Source: Indolivaga capnocytophagoides DSM 22835 (GTDB taxonomy: Bacteria; Bacteroidota; Bacteroidia; Bacteroidales; Dysgonomonadaceae). Taken from it: a stretch of DNA of 64,000 nt. The notes beneath the pieces were generated by a model. It saw only the letters and a program-made list of their open reading frames with translations, made no database searches and had not been told where the DNA came from. Positions 45,710 through 54,296 of this stretch are shown here, one piece after another. The position numbers and the translations under genes were made by a program. The DNA is taken from NCBI RefSeq assembly GCF_000426485.1, contig NZ_AUFL01000012.1, forward strand, positions 1-64,000, read 5' to 3'. Position 1 is the stretch's first letter; each line of letters starts with the position of its first letter.

Positions 45710-46495
45710 ATGAAAATAATAATCTCTTTGTTATTCTTGATATTATCAACAATAAGTTTTGCTCAAATCGGGATCAATACCGATGAACCCCAGCAATTAG
45801 TACATATCGATGCTTTGCACGATACTCAGGTACACCCTACGCCGGTAAATTATTATGATGATGTAGTGGTTACTTCGTCCGGCAAAATAGGCTTAGGAAC
45901 ATTATCTCCTGATGCCCGTTTACAAATAAATACGGCAGGAACTCCGACTACTCCCGTAATAGGTCTTCGTTTACAAGACGGAAGCGAAGCCAATGGATAT
46001 GGATGGACGTCCGACAACGATGGATACGGACAATGGAAAGTAATATCGCCTGAAGGTTCCAGAAAAGGAATCAGGCAAAACGGGATTACTCTCAATCTAT
46101 TAAGTGTTAAGAATAAATTTATTAATACCAATACATATATAGATCTACCAACAGGCCGATGGTTGCTAAACCTCACTATTCTTTGTCCGGCAACAGTCTT
46201 GCCTATAGGAACAACCTATAAGATACAAATTACTGTTGGTGATGGTGTAACATCTGGGGGAAGCAATCCGACAAATACTTCCGATCTGGAAGGGAATACA
46301 ACTCTTACAGGTGTAGCATGGCCTGCTACACATGCGATGATTAAGAATATTCTGATTATCAATAATACTACTACAGCCACTAAGAGGTATTATCTGTTAG
46401 CCGGAAAAACGGATTCGACCCTCAATATTAATATTCAGAAGTTTGGAGGAGGCTGGGGTGAAGATGTCATTACGGCTTTCCAACTTCAGGATTAA
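45710..46495 (+). CDS. Secreted GINT-motif protein, paralogue 3
   Basis: This 261-aa protein has a signal peptide ending SFAQ, then IGINTDEPQQLVHIDALHDTQ, DDVVVTSSGKIGLGTLSPDARLQI and a C-terminal domain with NTYIDLPTGRWLLNLTI. It is the third member of the tandem. Its Thr/Asn-rich C-terminal half differs most from the others. A strong bidirectional terminator follows. Confidence 0.8.
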   Translation: MKIIISLLFLILSTISFAQIGINTDEPQQLVHIDALHDTQVHPTPVNYYDDVVVTSSGKIGLGTLSPDARLQINTAGTPTTPVIGLRLQDGSEANGYGWTSDNDGYGQWKVISPEGSRKGIRQNGITLNLLSVKNKFINTNTYIDLPTGRWLLNLTILCPATVLPIGTTYKIQITVGDGVTSGGSNPTNTSDLEGNTTLTGVAWPATHAMIKNILIINNTTTATKRYYLLAGKTDSTLNINIQKFGGGWGEDVITAFQLQD

Positions 46496-46521
46496 ATTTC
46501 CTGAAAAATAAAATATACATA

Positions 46522-46563
46522 ATAAACAGCAAATTCTGGAAATTTCCAGAATTTGCTGTTTAT
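46522..46563. terminator. Bidirectional terminator between GINT operon and poxB
   Basis: ATAAACAGCAAATTCTGGAA pairs perfectly with its inverted copy (arms of about 20 bases, nearly no loop), with A and T runs at the ends, between convergent genes. Confidence 0.85.
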
Positions 46564-46576
46564 ATAAAATCAATAT

Positions 46577-48313
46577 TTATAACAAATCCCGCCAGTGTTT
46601 TAAGTTGCTTTTAGCTGTATCCCAAACTTCATCAATACGTCCTGCCCAAAGCAACCTTGCCATCGATTTAGCAAAACCTTTCATCTGTACAAATTCTATT
46701 TTAGGAGGCATAGCTAAAGCATTCGGATCGGTTTTGACCGATACCAGCACAGGACCTTCCATGGCAAAAGCCGTCGAGATTGTTTCCTCAACCTTTTCCG
46801 GATCATTAACCGATAGGCTCTTCATACCCATAGCATTTGCGATTGCAGCAAAATCGGGATTATACATATTAGTTTCATGATCAGGCAAACCTGCAACTTC
46901 CATTTCAAGTTTTACCATTCCAAGCGTGCGATTATCAAATACAATCAACTTAATGGGCAGTTTATACTCTACGATTGTAGCCAAATCTCCCATCATCATA
47001 GACAAGCCGCCATCGCCGCACAATGCCACAATCTGTTGATCGGGACGAGCCAAGGCGGCTCCTATCGCCATCGGCATGGCATTCGCCATAGACCCATGAC
47101 TGAACGATCCTAACATTTCGCGTTTTCCGGTTGCATGCAAATACCTTGCCCCCCATACACAACACATTCCGGTGTCAACGGTAAAAATGGTATCATCGTT
47201 TGCCAGATTATCTATAATGGTTGCAACATATTCAGGTGCTATATTATCTATTTTACCCCGTTGATCAGCCATAGCCGCCAGATTCTTCTTCACTTTATCA
47301 TAAAGTTTCATCTGATCACGAAGGAAATCATCTTTTTCTTTCTTCTTAACCAATGGCAGCAAAGCCCGTAAGGTATCCTCTACCGTTCCTGCCAAACCCA
47401 TATTTACTCTGGCTCTTCGTCCTATACGTTCGGGACGCACATCCACTTGTACAATCTTGCAATCATCGGGCATAAACAAAGCATAGGGAAAATCCGTACC
47501 TAAAAGAATCAATAGATCGGTATCATTCATACTCGAAAATGCAGATGGAAGGCCAAGCAAACCAGTCATTCCTACCTCATTCGGGTTATTATATTGTACA
47601 GCCATTTTTCCCCTGAAACTATATCCTACAGGAGCGTTTATAAGTTTCGAAAGCTGAACAACTTCATCATGAGCATCTTTTGCCCCGATACCGCAATACA
47701 GCGTTACTTTCTCAGTACTGTTGATCAACTCTGCCAAAGCTGCTATCTCTGCATCCTGAGGACGGTATACCGATTTGGAGGGTAATACCTGCACCGATGT
47801 ATGAATATCACACGCTTCGGATTCCGCCAAATCGCCGGGAAGCCCCAGTACGGCTACTTCTTTTTTATGAACAGTATGTTGTAAAGCCGCCTGCAACATA
47901 CGGGCAAACTGCATGGGTGTATTTGCAATCTGATTGTAACCGCTGCAGTCGTCAAATAATTTTATAGTATTGGTTTCCTGAAAAAATGAAGATCCGAATT
48001 CTCCCGTAGGACAAGTCGATGCTATAGCCAGCACAGATGCATTAGCTCTTTGAGCATCGTATAATCCATTGATAAGGTGTACGTGTCCTGGACCGCTGCT
48101 TCCGGCACAACAGGCAATACCATTCAGTTCAGCTTCAGCTAAAGCTGCATAGGCTCCTGTCTCTTCGTGACGCACATGTATCCATTTTACATCATCATCT
48201 TTACGAACGGCATCGTTCACTTCATTCAGGCTATCACCTGTTACCGCATAAATATGTCTTATTCCTGCATGTTTAATTGTTTCAATCAATTGTTCTGCTA
48301 CTTTTTTTCCCAT
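46577..48313 (-). CDS. poxB: Pyruvate dehydrogenase (quinone)/pyruvate oxidase, PoxB type
   Basis: This thiamine-diphosphate enzyme oxidatively decarboxylates pyruvate, to acetate and CO2 in the E. coli PoxB case, passing electrons to quinone. From ATG at 48313 (MGKKVAEQLIETI) it has 578 aa, close to PoxB (572). Visible features are the ThDP-activating Glu in RHEETGAYAAL, CAGSSGPGHVHLINGLYDAQR, FQETNTIKLF and the GDG-type metal motif LCGDGGLSMMMGDLATIVEY with its downstream Asn (FDNRTLGM). An in-frame start 102 bases upstream gives an unrelated hydrophobic extension and is rejected. The exact acceptor is not certain. Confidence 0.9.
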   Translation of the reverse strand: MGKKVAEQLIETIKHAGIRHIYAVTGDSLNEVNDAVRKDDDVKWIHVRHEETGAYAALAEAELNGIACCAGSSGPGHVHLINGLYDAQRANASVLAIASTCPTGEFGSSFFQETNTIKLFDDCSGYNQIANTPMQFARMLQAALQHTVHKKEVAVLGLPGDLAESEACDIHTSVQVLPSKSVYRPQDAEIAALAELINSTEKVTLYCGIGAKDAHDEVVQLSKLINAPVGYSFRGKMAVQYNNPNEVGMTGLLGLPSAFSSMNDTDLLILLGTDFPYALFMPDDCKIVQVDVRPERIGRRARVNMGLAGTVEDTLRALLPLVKKKEKDDFLRDQMKLYDKVKKNLAAMADQRGKIDNIAPEYVATIIDNLANDDTIFTVDTGMCCVWGARYLHATGKREMLGSFSHGSMANAMPMAIGAALARPDQQIVALCGDGGLSMMMGDLATIVEYKLPIKLIVFDNRTLGMVKLEMEVAGLPDHETNMYNPDFAAIANAMGMKSLSVNDPEKVEETISTAFAMEGPVLVSVKTDPNALAMPPKIEFVQMKGFAKSMARLLWAGRIDEVWDTAKSNLKHWRDLL

Positions 48314-48504
48314 AATCTTATATCGATAATAATTATATTTCGTTAGTTCAGTGAAGACTGCATTTATAACAATCGTTATGATATTTGAGGGCATCAGCCC
48401 TCTTCTTTTTAACATATTTTAGATCTAAAACATGATAATTATAAAAAAAGAAACAGACCTTGACTTACTCTCTATTTAGATATTCTGTATATCGAAGTAA
48501 TTAT

Positions 48505-48512
48505 TATCTTTG
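48505..48512 (+). promoter_or_regulatory. Putative promoter of the terD genes
   Basis: TATCTTTG fits the -7 box, about 160 bases before the first terD start. The rest of 48314-48670 shows no gene. Confidence 0.5.
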
Positions 48513-48670
48513 TCAAAACGGGATAGTCTTTTTTCCGGACACTATAGAGCTATTAAGGAGCAAGTCTGATTATCTCTTTAGCCGGGACGAATAGAATAAG
48601 TGGTTTGACTTAAACAATATATCATCAGATACTTTCATCTACTTAACATATAATATAAGACAGTATAATT

Positions 48671-49225
48671 ATGGCAATAAATTTGACTAAAGGTCAACGC
48701 ATTGAAATCGGTTTATCGAAAGTAGGCGTTGGACTTGGATGGGATCCAAATGAAGGAACAGGGCACGATTTTGACCTTGATGCCTGCGCTTTTATGCTTG
48801 GAGATAATAAGAAACTACCTAAGGACGAATATTTCGTTTTCTACAATAATCCCAAATCACCGGATGAATCTGTTGAATCTTCGGGTGATGACCTGACCGG
48901 AGGAAACAGCGATGGAGATGATGAAACACTTACTGTTGATTTGTCAAGAGTCGACCCTAAAATACAGGAAATTGTATTTACGGTAACTATCCATGACTAT
49001 GAAACACGCCGTCAGAATTTCGGGCAGGTTCGTAATTCATTCATCCGTATTTATAATGCGCAAACCAATGAAGAAATCGCAAAATACGAATTAGATGAAG
49101 ATTTTTCGATCGAAACAGCCGTTGAATTCGGACGTCTTTATAAACGTGGCGGCGAATGGAAATTCGAAGCAATGGGCATAGGATACAAAGGTGGATTACA
49201 ATACTTTGTGGATAAATACGTTTAA
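48671..49225 (+). CDS. terD: TerD family protein 1
   Basis: This 184-aa protein belongs to the TerD/TerE/CABP1 family of calcium-binding stress proteins tied to tellurite, phage and colicin resistance. Diagnostic features are MAINLTKGQRIEI, GLGWDPNEGTGHDFDLDACAF, SSGDDLTGGNSDGDDE (acidic, calcium-binding) and ETAVEFGRLYKRGGEWKFEAMG. It is cytoplasmic. It is the first of three adjacent terD genes in the Ter locus and very close to the second (conserved C-terminal half). Confidence 0.95.
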   Translation: MAINLTKGQRIEIGLSKVGVGLGWDPNEGTGHDFDLDACAFMLGDNKKLPKDEYFVFYNNPKSPDESVESSGDDLTGGNSDGDDETLTVDLSRVDPKIQEIVFTVTIHDYETRRQNFGQVRNSFIRIYNAQTNEEIAKYELDEDFSIETAVEFGRLYKRGGEWKFEAMGIGYKGGLQYFVDKYV

Positions 49226-49286
49226 AGTAAAAAATCATCACTACCAACTCATTACACAATTGTCTCATTAAGAAAATAAAATAATA

Positions 49287-49841
49287 ATGGCTATAAATTT
49301 AGAAAAAGGGCAACGAACTGAGATAAAGCTGCCTAAGTTTACAGTAGGTTTAGGATGGGATACAAACTCATCAAGTACAGGACAGGCTTTTGACCTCGAC
49401 TGCTCGGTTTTTGCTTTAGGTGACAATAGAAAACTTGTTGCCGATGATTTCTTTATATTTTATAATAATCTGAAATCGCCGGATGCAGCAATAGAACATA
49501 CAGGGGATAACCTTACCGGAGATGGAGATGGAGATGATGAATCAATAAAAATTGATTTATCAAAACTCGATTCGAGAGTAAACGAATTATGCTTTGTAGT
49601 GACTATACATGATGCCGAAAACAGAAAACAGAATTTCGGGCAGGTACGCAACTCGTTCGTTCGGATTTATAATCCTGATAATAACGAAGAAATTCTTAAA
49701 TACGAACTTGAAGAAGATTTTTCGATCGAAACCGCAGTCGAATTCGGACGACTTTACAAGCGTAACGGCGAATGGAAATTCGAAGCTGTTGGTGTAGGTC
49801 AAAAAGGCGGATTAGCTGAGTATCTCCAAAAATATAACTAA
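49287..49841 (+). CDS. terD: TerD family protein 2
   Basis: This 184-aa paralogue of the preceding gene has MAINLEKGQRTEI, FDLDCSVFALGDNRK, HTGDNLTGDGDGDDE and QNFGQVRNSFVRIYN identical in layout. The central acidic site GDGDGDDE is the likely calcium site. It sits 61 bases after terD 1 and is presumably co-transcribed and able to hetero-oligomerise with it; that is inference. Confidence 0.95.
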   Translation: MAINLEKGQRTEIKLPKFTVGLGWDTNSSSTGQAFDLDCSVFALGDNRKLVADDFFIFYNNLKSPDAAIEHTGDNLTGDGDGDDESIKIDLSKLDSRVNELCFVVTIHDAENRKQNFGQVRNSFVRIYNPDNNEEILKYELEEDFSIETAVEFGRLYKRNGEWKFEAVGVGQKGGLAEYLQKYN

Positions 49842-49888
49842 AGATTAAAATAAACTACTCATTTCTTAAACATAAAAAATAACCAATC

Positions 49889-50575
49889 ATGGCTATAAAT
49901 TTGCAGAAAGGACAACGCATCAATCTTGAAAAAAGTTCAGGAGCGAAACTCACACAATTTTGTGTAGGTGTAAACTGGGGTGCGATAGAATATCAGGTAG
50001 AAGAAGGAGGATTCCTTGGTTTCGGAAAAAAAACAGTAACCAGAACCAAAGATGTAGATTTGGATCTAAGCTGTGTAATGTATGACGAAAACGGTAACCT
50101 GTGCGATCATCTGTACTCACCGCTGTATCGTCCCGAACTACTTGCTCAATTTGGTCTGAATACAGGTAAATTAGTTTCTCTGACAGGAGCAATGCGCCAC
50201 ACTGGTGATGACCTCGAAGGAGATAAAGGTGGTGATGATGGACTTGATAATGAAATTATCACAGTAGACCTTTCGAAACTGGGAAGTAATATCCATCGTA
50301 TATTTTTCTTTCTGAACAATGTCGGAGAAGAAGACTTTTCTCAGGTTCCATATGCTAAAATCAGAATGTACGAAGGAACTCCCGTTAAGGTAGACAGTGT
50401 ATATGCAGAATATAATGTAGTAGCAGAACCTCAATACAGAGGTAAAAAAGCCCTTATTATGGGAGAATTGTACAAAAAAGGAGACGACTGGAAATTCAAT
50501 GCCATCGGAGATGCCTTTGAAGATGTATTCTTAGGACAAACCATACAGCGTATCTCTCAAAATTATGCCAAATAA
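49889..50575 (+). CDS. TerD family protein 3 (longer variant)
   Basis: This 228-aa TerD-like protein has an insertion after the N-terminus (EEGGFLGFGKKTVTRTKDVDLDLSC) and the acidic site HTGDDLEGDKGGDDGLDNE. The end, GELYKKGDDWKFNAIGDAF, is family-typical. The extended form recalls TerZ/TerX-like members that act beside classical TerD. It ends the first transcription block, followed by a clear terminator. Confidence 0.9.
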   Translation: MAINLQKGQRINLEKSSGAKLTQFCVGVNWGAIEYQVEEGGFLGFGKKTVTRTKDVDLDLSCVMYDENGNLCDHLYSPLYRPELLAQFGLNTGKLVSLTGAMRHTGDDLEGDKGGDDGLDNEIITVDLSKLGSNIHRIFFFLNNVGEEDFSQVPYAKIRMYEGTPVKVDSVYAEYNVVAEPQYRGKKALIMGELYKKGDDWKFNAIGDAFEDVFLGQTIQRISQNYAK

Positions 50576-50598
50576 GGCTTAGTGATATAATTTTTCCT

Positions 50599-50636
50599 AA
50601 TCCTTTTTGCTTATGATATAAAAAGCAAAAAGGATT
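50599..50636 (+). terminator. Terminator after the terD block
   Basis: AATCCTTTTTGCTT and AAGCAAAAAGGATT form a 14-bp stem with a 10-base loop, followed by TTTGT. It separates the terD block from the telA block. Confidence 0.85.
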
Positions 50637-50678
50637 TTGTATTTTTACGAAGAACGCATTGTTCTATAAATCAAAAAC

Positions 50679-50771
50679 AAGGTCACAGACCTATTTATTG
50701 ACTTAGCAAGCATAACAGCAACAGCTAGTTATCGTTTTGAAATATCTCATTAAATATTTTCTATTACTTAT
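50679..50771 (+). repeat. AAGGTCTSAGACCTT element, long form
   Basis: This copy starts AAGGTCACAGACCTATTTATT, continues ACTTAGCAAGCATAACAGC and ends CTCATTAAATATTTTCTATT. It aligns along its length with the copy at 62400-62491. It lies in the gap between the terD block and telA. Confidence 0.65.
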
Positions 50772-50791
50772 ATTATTTAACCAACAGAAAT

Positions 50792-51910
50792 ATGGACATG
50801 AATAGTATGCCCGAAATGGCACCGGTAAACCCAAGCCAGACACCGGCTGTGCAACGTATAGACAGGGATGGCAATGTTGATCTGAGCCATTTAAGTCAAA
50901 ATGAAATAGACAAATTATCGCAGCTCAATCGCAGTCTTGTCGTTACTGACGTCAACTCGGTATTGAATTACGGAGCTGATTTGCAGGCTACAATGGAAAA
51001 GTACAGCAATGACTTCCTCACATCAGTGCGTACATTTAATTCGGGAGAAGTAGGAGCTCATATCAGTGATTTGCTTACCGAACTGAACTATATAGATGTA
51101 GACGAACTGAATCAGAGCGCATTCAAATCATTCCTCAGCAAAATTCCATTGGTTAAAAATCTGGTGGTAAATGTGAAAAGGATATTCCAGAAATACGACA
51201 CCGTTATTTCGAATGTCGATAAGATTTCAAATAAGATAAAAGCCGGACGTATCAACTCGCTCAAAGATAATACCGCCCTGCAAACCATGTTCGACAATAA
51301 TATCGAATACATCAAGCAAATAGAAGAACTCATCATGGCCGGACAGTTGAAAATGCAGGATTTGCAGGTCAAACTGGCCGAGATGGAAGGAGCTCCCGCC
51401 CAGTATAAGGATTACGAGATCAGTGATATGCGGGAATTTATCTCCCGGCTCGACAAACGATTGGCTGATATGAAAATCATCCGATATGTGATGATGCAGT
51501 CTTTGGCTCAAATACGTGTGGTACAGAACAACAATGTGGCAATTGCGGACAAAGCACAGTCTATCATCTCGACAACGATACCTGTATGGAAGAACCAGTT
51601 GACTATCGCTGTAGCTCTTTACAGACAGAAGGCCAACGTCGAAATGCAGCGGAAAGTGGCGGAAACAACAAACACCATTTTGGAAAAGAATGCCGAACTG
51701 CTCAGACAGAACAGCATCGAGGTTGCCCGTGAAAATGAAAATACAGTTGTATCTATCGAAACGTTGAAGAAAACAACTCAATCGCTGATCAGCACTCTCG
51801 ACGAAGTGAAACGTATACATGAAGAAGGTATGCGCAACCGTCAGGTATTAGACAAGGAACTGCAATCACTCGAAACAGAATTAAGAAAAAATGTGACCGG
51901 TATTCGCTAA
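50792..51910 (+). CDS. telA: Toxic anion resistance protein TelA/KlaA family
   Basis: This 372-aa soluble helical protein fits the TelA family (PF05816 type) from residue 55 onward: LNYGADLQATMEKYSNDFL, KIPLVKNLVVNVKRIFQKYDTV and LQDLQVKLAEM-like helices, then ISTTIPVWKNQLTIAVALYRQK. TelA proteins are linked to tellurite and lantibiotic or cell-envelope stress resistance and usually sit in Ter operons. It is followed after six bases by an unrecognised coiled-coil gene, so the two are probably made together. Confidence 0.92.
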   Translation: MDMNSMPEMAPVNPSQTPAVQRIDRDGNVDLSHLSQNEIDKLSQLNRSLVVTDVNSVLNYGADLQATMEKYSNDFLTSVRTFNSGEVGAHISDLLTELNYIDVDELNQSAFKSFLSKIPLVKNLVVNVKRIFQKYDTVISNVDKISNKIKAGRINSLKDNTALQTMFDNNIEYIKQIEELIMAGQLKMQDLQVKLAEMEGAPAQYKDYEISDMREFISRLDKRLADMKIIRYVMMQSLAQIRVVQNNNVAIADKAQSIISTTIPVWKNQLTIAVALYRQKANVEMQRKVAETTNTILEKNAELLRQNSIEVARENENTVVSIETLKKTTQSLISTLDEVKRIHEEGMRNRQVLDKELQSLETELRKNVTGIR

Positions 51911-51916
51911 AGGATA

Positions 51917-52882
51917 ATGGATGACAACAGAGCCGAAATATTAGAGACATCGACCCGCACTATTGAGCAATTATATGATCTGACGGTATTTTTTGAAGAC
52001 CAGACGATCATGAATATATATCTGCAAAATCAGGTTATTCACAAGTTATTTGAGGATAATCCTGATATGGATGTAAACAAACTTGAGCTGTATCACATAC
52101 AGTTTACCATGACATTGGTAGAATTGCTCGAGAAAATAAAGAAGAAAAACGAGCGCATAGTAGGGATGATGAAATCGGAGATCGAACTGAATAACGATAT
52201 GATGCAGAAACTCCGTAAAGCAATTGCCATGGAAGGCAGCTTCGAAGGAGAAAAAGTTCAGCAGGCTTTGAAAGTTTCACGCTCTATCTATAATTTCCAT
52301 AAAATACTGTCATCACAATCTCGTGATTATCCATTTCTTGAAAATACAACGATATTCGGTCTCAAGTTCTACAAAGAATATTTCTTTGAAGTAGATCCTC
52401 AATTACAAGAAGCCTTAATAGGCTATTCGAGTTCGGATGTTTACCGCAATTCTTACGGAGCTATCGGACGCGGGTTGTTAACTATACTTGCAGCGAATTC
52501 ATATGCTATTGATTTCTTCGCAGGAATCCGTATAGGAAATCTGCTTGCTGAAATATACAGGATACGGAATAACGATACGTATTTTATTTTTGTTCCGTCC
52601 AAAAACCTGTTCCTGCAGGTCGAAATGTCCTTATTTACGGATAAAGACGAATGGATTGCCGAATTATCGAAAAAAGAATCGACCATCAAAGACCTGGCAA
52701 TAAAGAATATTGAATTGGAGAAGAATATAAAATCCAATCTGAAGAAAATAGATGATGATATTGCCGACCTGCTGAAAGAAAATCTCAAGAAAGTAACGGA
52801 CATCGATTTTCTTGCCGATCTTGAAAATGTCGATATTCAGGCAAATACATTGAAGGCTATGCTGGAAACTAAGATGATATAA
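51917..52882 (+). CDS. Unrecognised coiled-coil Ter-locus protein
   Basis: This 321-aa soluble protein starts MDDNRAEILETSTRTIEQLYD. It is mostly alpha-helical with Lys/Glu-rich coiled-coil segments at about 75-110 and at the C-terminus (about 245-320). A central globular part contains GAIGRGLLTILAANSYAIDFFAGIRIGNLL. I match it to no family. Its position, six bases after telA and 38 bases before the first VWA gene, argues that it works with TelA, for instance as a stable partner or adaptor. It has no transmembrane segment and no catalytic motif I can see. Confidence 0.75.
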   Translation: MDDNRAEILETSTRTIEQLYDLTVFFEDQTIMNIYLQNQVIHKLFEDNPDMDVNKLELYHIQFTMTLVELLEKIKKKNERIVGMMKSEIELNNDMMQKLRKAIAMEGSFEGEKVQQALKVSRSIYNFHKILSSQSRDYPFLENTTIFGLKFYKEYFFEVDPQLQEALIGYSSSDVYRNSYGAIGRGLLTILAANSYAIDFFAGIRIGNLLAEIYRIRNNDTYFIFVPSKNLFLQVEMSLFTDKDEWIAELSKKESTIKDLAIKNIELEKNIKSNLKKIDDDIADLLKENLKKVTDIDFLADLENVDIQANTLKAMLETKMI

Positions 52883-52919
52883 AACATCAGACAAAAAGCA
52901 ACATAACAAACAACAAAAT

Positions 52920-53558
52920 ATGAGAAAACTACCTGTATATTTAATTCTTGACACCTCAGGGTCAATGCATGGAGAACCTATCGAAGCCGTTAAAAACGGA
53001 GTGCAAGTATTGGTTTCAACTCTACGGCAGGATCCCTATGCACTCGAAACTGCATTCCTGAGCATCATTACATTCGATGACAGGGCACAGCAAATAACAC
53101 CTCTTACCGAATTGTCGATGTTTCAGATGCCGACCATCTCGGCTAACGGAACAACCTGCCTGGGAGGAGCTTTATCTTTGCTGGCAGAGCGTATAGATGC
53201 AGAAGTACATAAAAGCACAGCCGAGAAAAAAGGAGATTGGCGTCCGCTCGTTTTCATTATGACAGACGGAGCACCGACTGACAATTGGGAAAGAGGACTC
53301 GAAGATTTTAGAAAAACCAAATGTGCCATGGTAGTGGCTTGTGCAGCAGGACAAAACGCCCAGACCAAAATATTGAAGAAAATTACCGACACAGTAGTAT
53401 CGCTCGACACTGCCGATAGTACAACCATTAAGGCATTTTTCAAATGGGTATCGGCATCTATCAGTTTCGGCAGCCAGAAGGTAGAATCGTCTCATCAGGA
53501 AATATCCGGACTGAACGAACTTCCGCCGCCTCCACCCGAAGTGAATATTGTTCTCTGA
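52920..53558 (+). CDS. VWA domain protein 1 (TerY-like)
   Basis: This 212-aa protein is one von Willebrand A domain with a complete MIDAS: DTSGS (Asp11, Ser13, Ser15), the Thr in NGTTCLGGAL, and Asp in IMTDGAPTD. It matches TerY of Ter operons. The C-terminus is a short proline tail, LPPPPPEVNIVL, nearly repeated in the next protein. It is cytoplasmic and would bind a metal ion and a partner protein. Third gene of the telA block. Confidence 0.92.
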   Translation: MRKLPVYLILDTSGSMHGEPIEAVKNGVQVLVSTLRQDPYALETAFLSIITFDDRAQQITPLTELSMFQMPTISANGTTCLGGALSLLAERIDAEVHKSTAEKKGDWRPLVFIMTDGAPTDNWERGLEDFRKTKCAMVVACAAGQNAQTKILKKITDTVVSLDTADSTTIKAFFKWVSASISFGSQKVESSHQEISGLNELPPPPPEVNIVL

Positions 53559-53623
53559 TGAGAAAACTAAAATAGAAATAGAATCAGTATATTACTGATT
53601 AACAAATAAAAAAACATTTAATA

Positions 53624-54259
53624 ATGAGACGTTTACCCGTATATTTATTATTAGACACATCCGGATCAATGAGAGGAGAGCCTATCGAGTCGGTCAAGGT
53701 TGGATTGGAGTCGATGGTTGCTAGTCTCAGACAAGACCCGTTTGCTCTCGAATCGGTATATATGAGCATCATTACTTTCGATAGAGAGGTAAAGCAATTA
53801 CTGCCTCTTACAGCTTTGGAACATCTACAGATACCGCCCATAGTTACCCCCGAATCGGGTCCGACACATCTGGGAGCAGCTCTCGAAATGCTTTGCCAGA
53901 AAGTGAACTCAGAGGTAAAGTTAAGCTCTGCCGAAGAAAAAGGCGACTGGATGCCATTACTCTTTATCATGACAGACGGAAAACCATCCGATTTACAAAA
54001 ATACAATCAGATGATACCCGAAGTACGCAAGCGAAACTTCGCAGGAGTGATTGCTTGTGCTGCAGGCGTTAAAGCTGACACGCAGCCATTGCTGGCATTA
54101 ACCAATCAGGTATATTCGCTCGATACGACAGATAGTTCTACTTTCCGTCAGTTTTTCAAATGGGTATCGGCATCGGTCAGTGTGGGTAACCGCAGTATCG
54201 GTGTCAACAGCGATATAGCATTGCCGCCTCCACCACCCGAAATCCATACAGTTATCTGA
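53624..54259 (+). CDS. VWA domain protein 2 (TerY-like)
   Basis: This 211-aa TerY-like protein is highly similar to the previous one: RRLPVYLLLDTSGSMRGEPIES, the Thr in SGPTHLGAAL, and IMTDGKPSD for the MIDAS. It also ends in a proline tail, LPPPPPEIHTVI. It is an apparent tandem duplicate, separated by 65 bases. The shared tail suggests a common docking partner such as the kinase or phosphatase zinc ribbon; that is inference. Confidence 0.92.
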   Translation: MRRLPVYLLLDTSGSMRGEPIESVKVGLESMVASLRQDPFALESVYMSIITFDREVKQLLPLTALEHLQIPPIVTPESGPTHLGAALEMLCQKVNSEVKLSSAEEKGDWMPLLFIMTDGKPSDLQKYNQMIPEVRKRNFAGVIACAAGVKADTQPLLALTNQVYSLDTTDSSTFRQFFKWVSASVSVGNRSIGVNSDIALPPPPPEIHTVI

Positions 54260-54296
54260 TAAGCTGTTTCATCATTGTATAAAAAGGGATAAACCA

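Noticed and set aside
51227-51820. 197-codon frame opposite telA
   Set aside because: Antisense shadow inside a TelA-family gene; His/Cys/Phe-rich and without any domain pattern.
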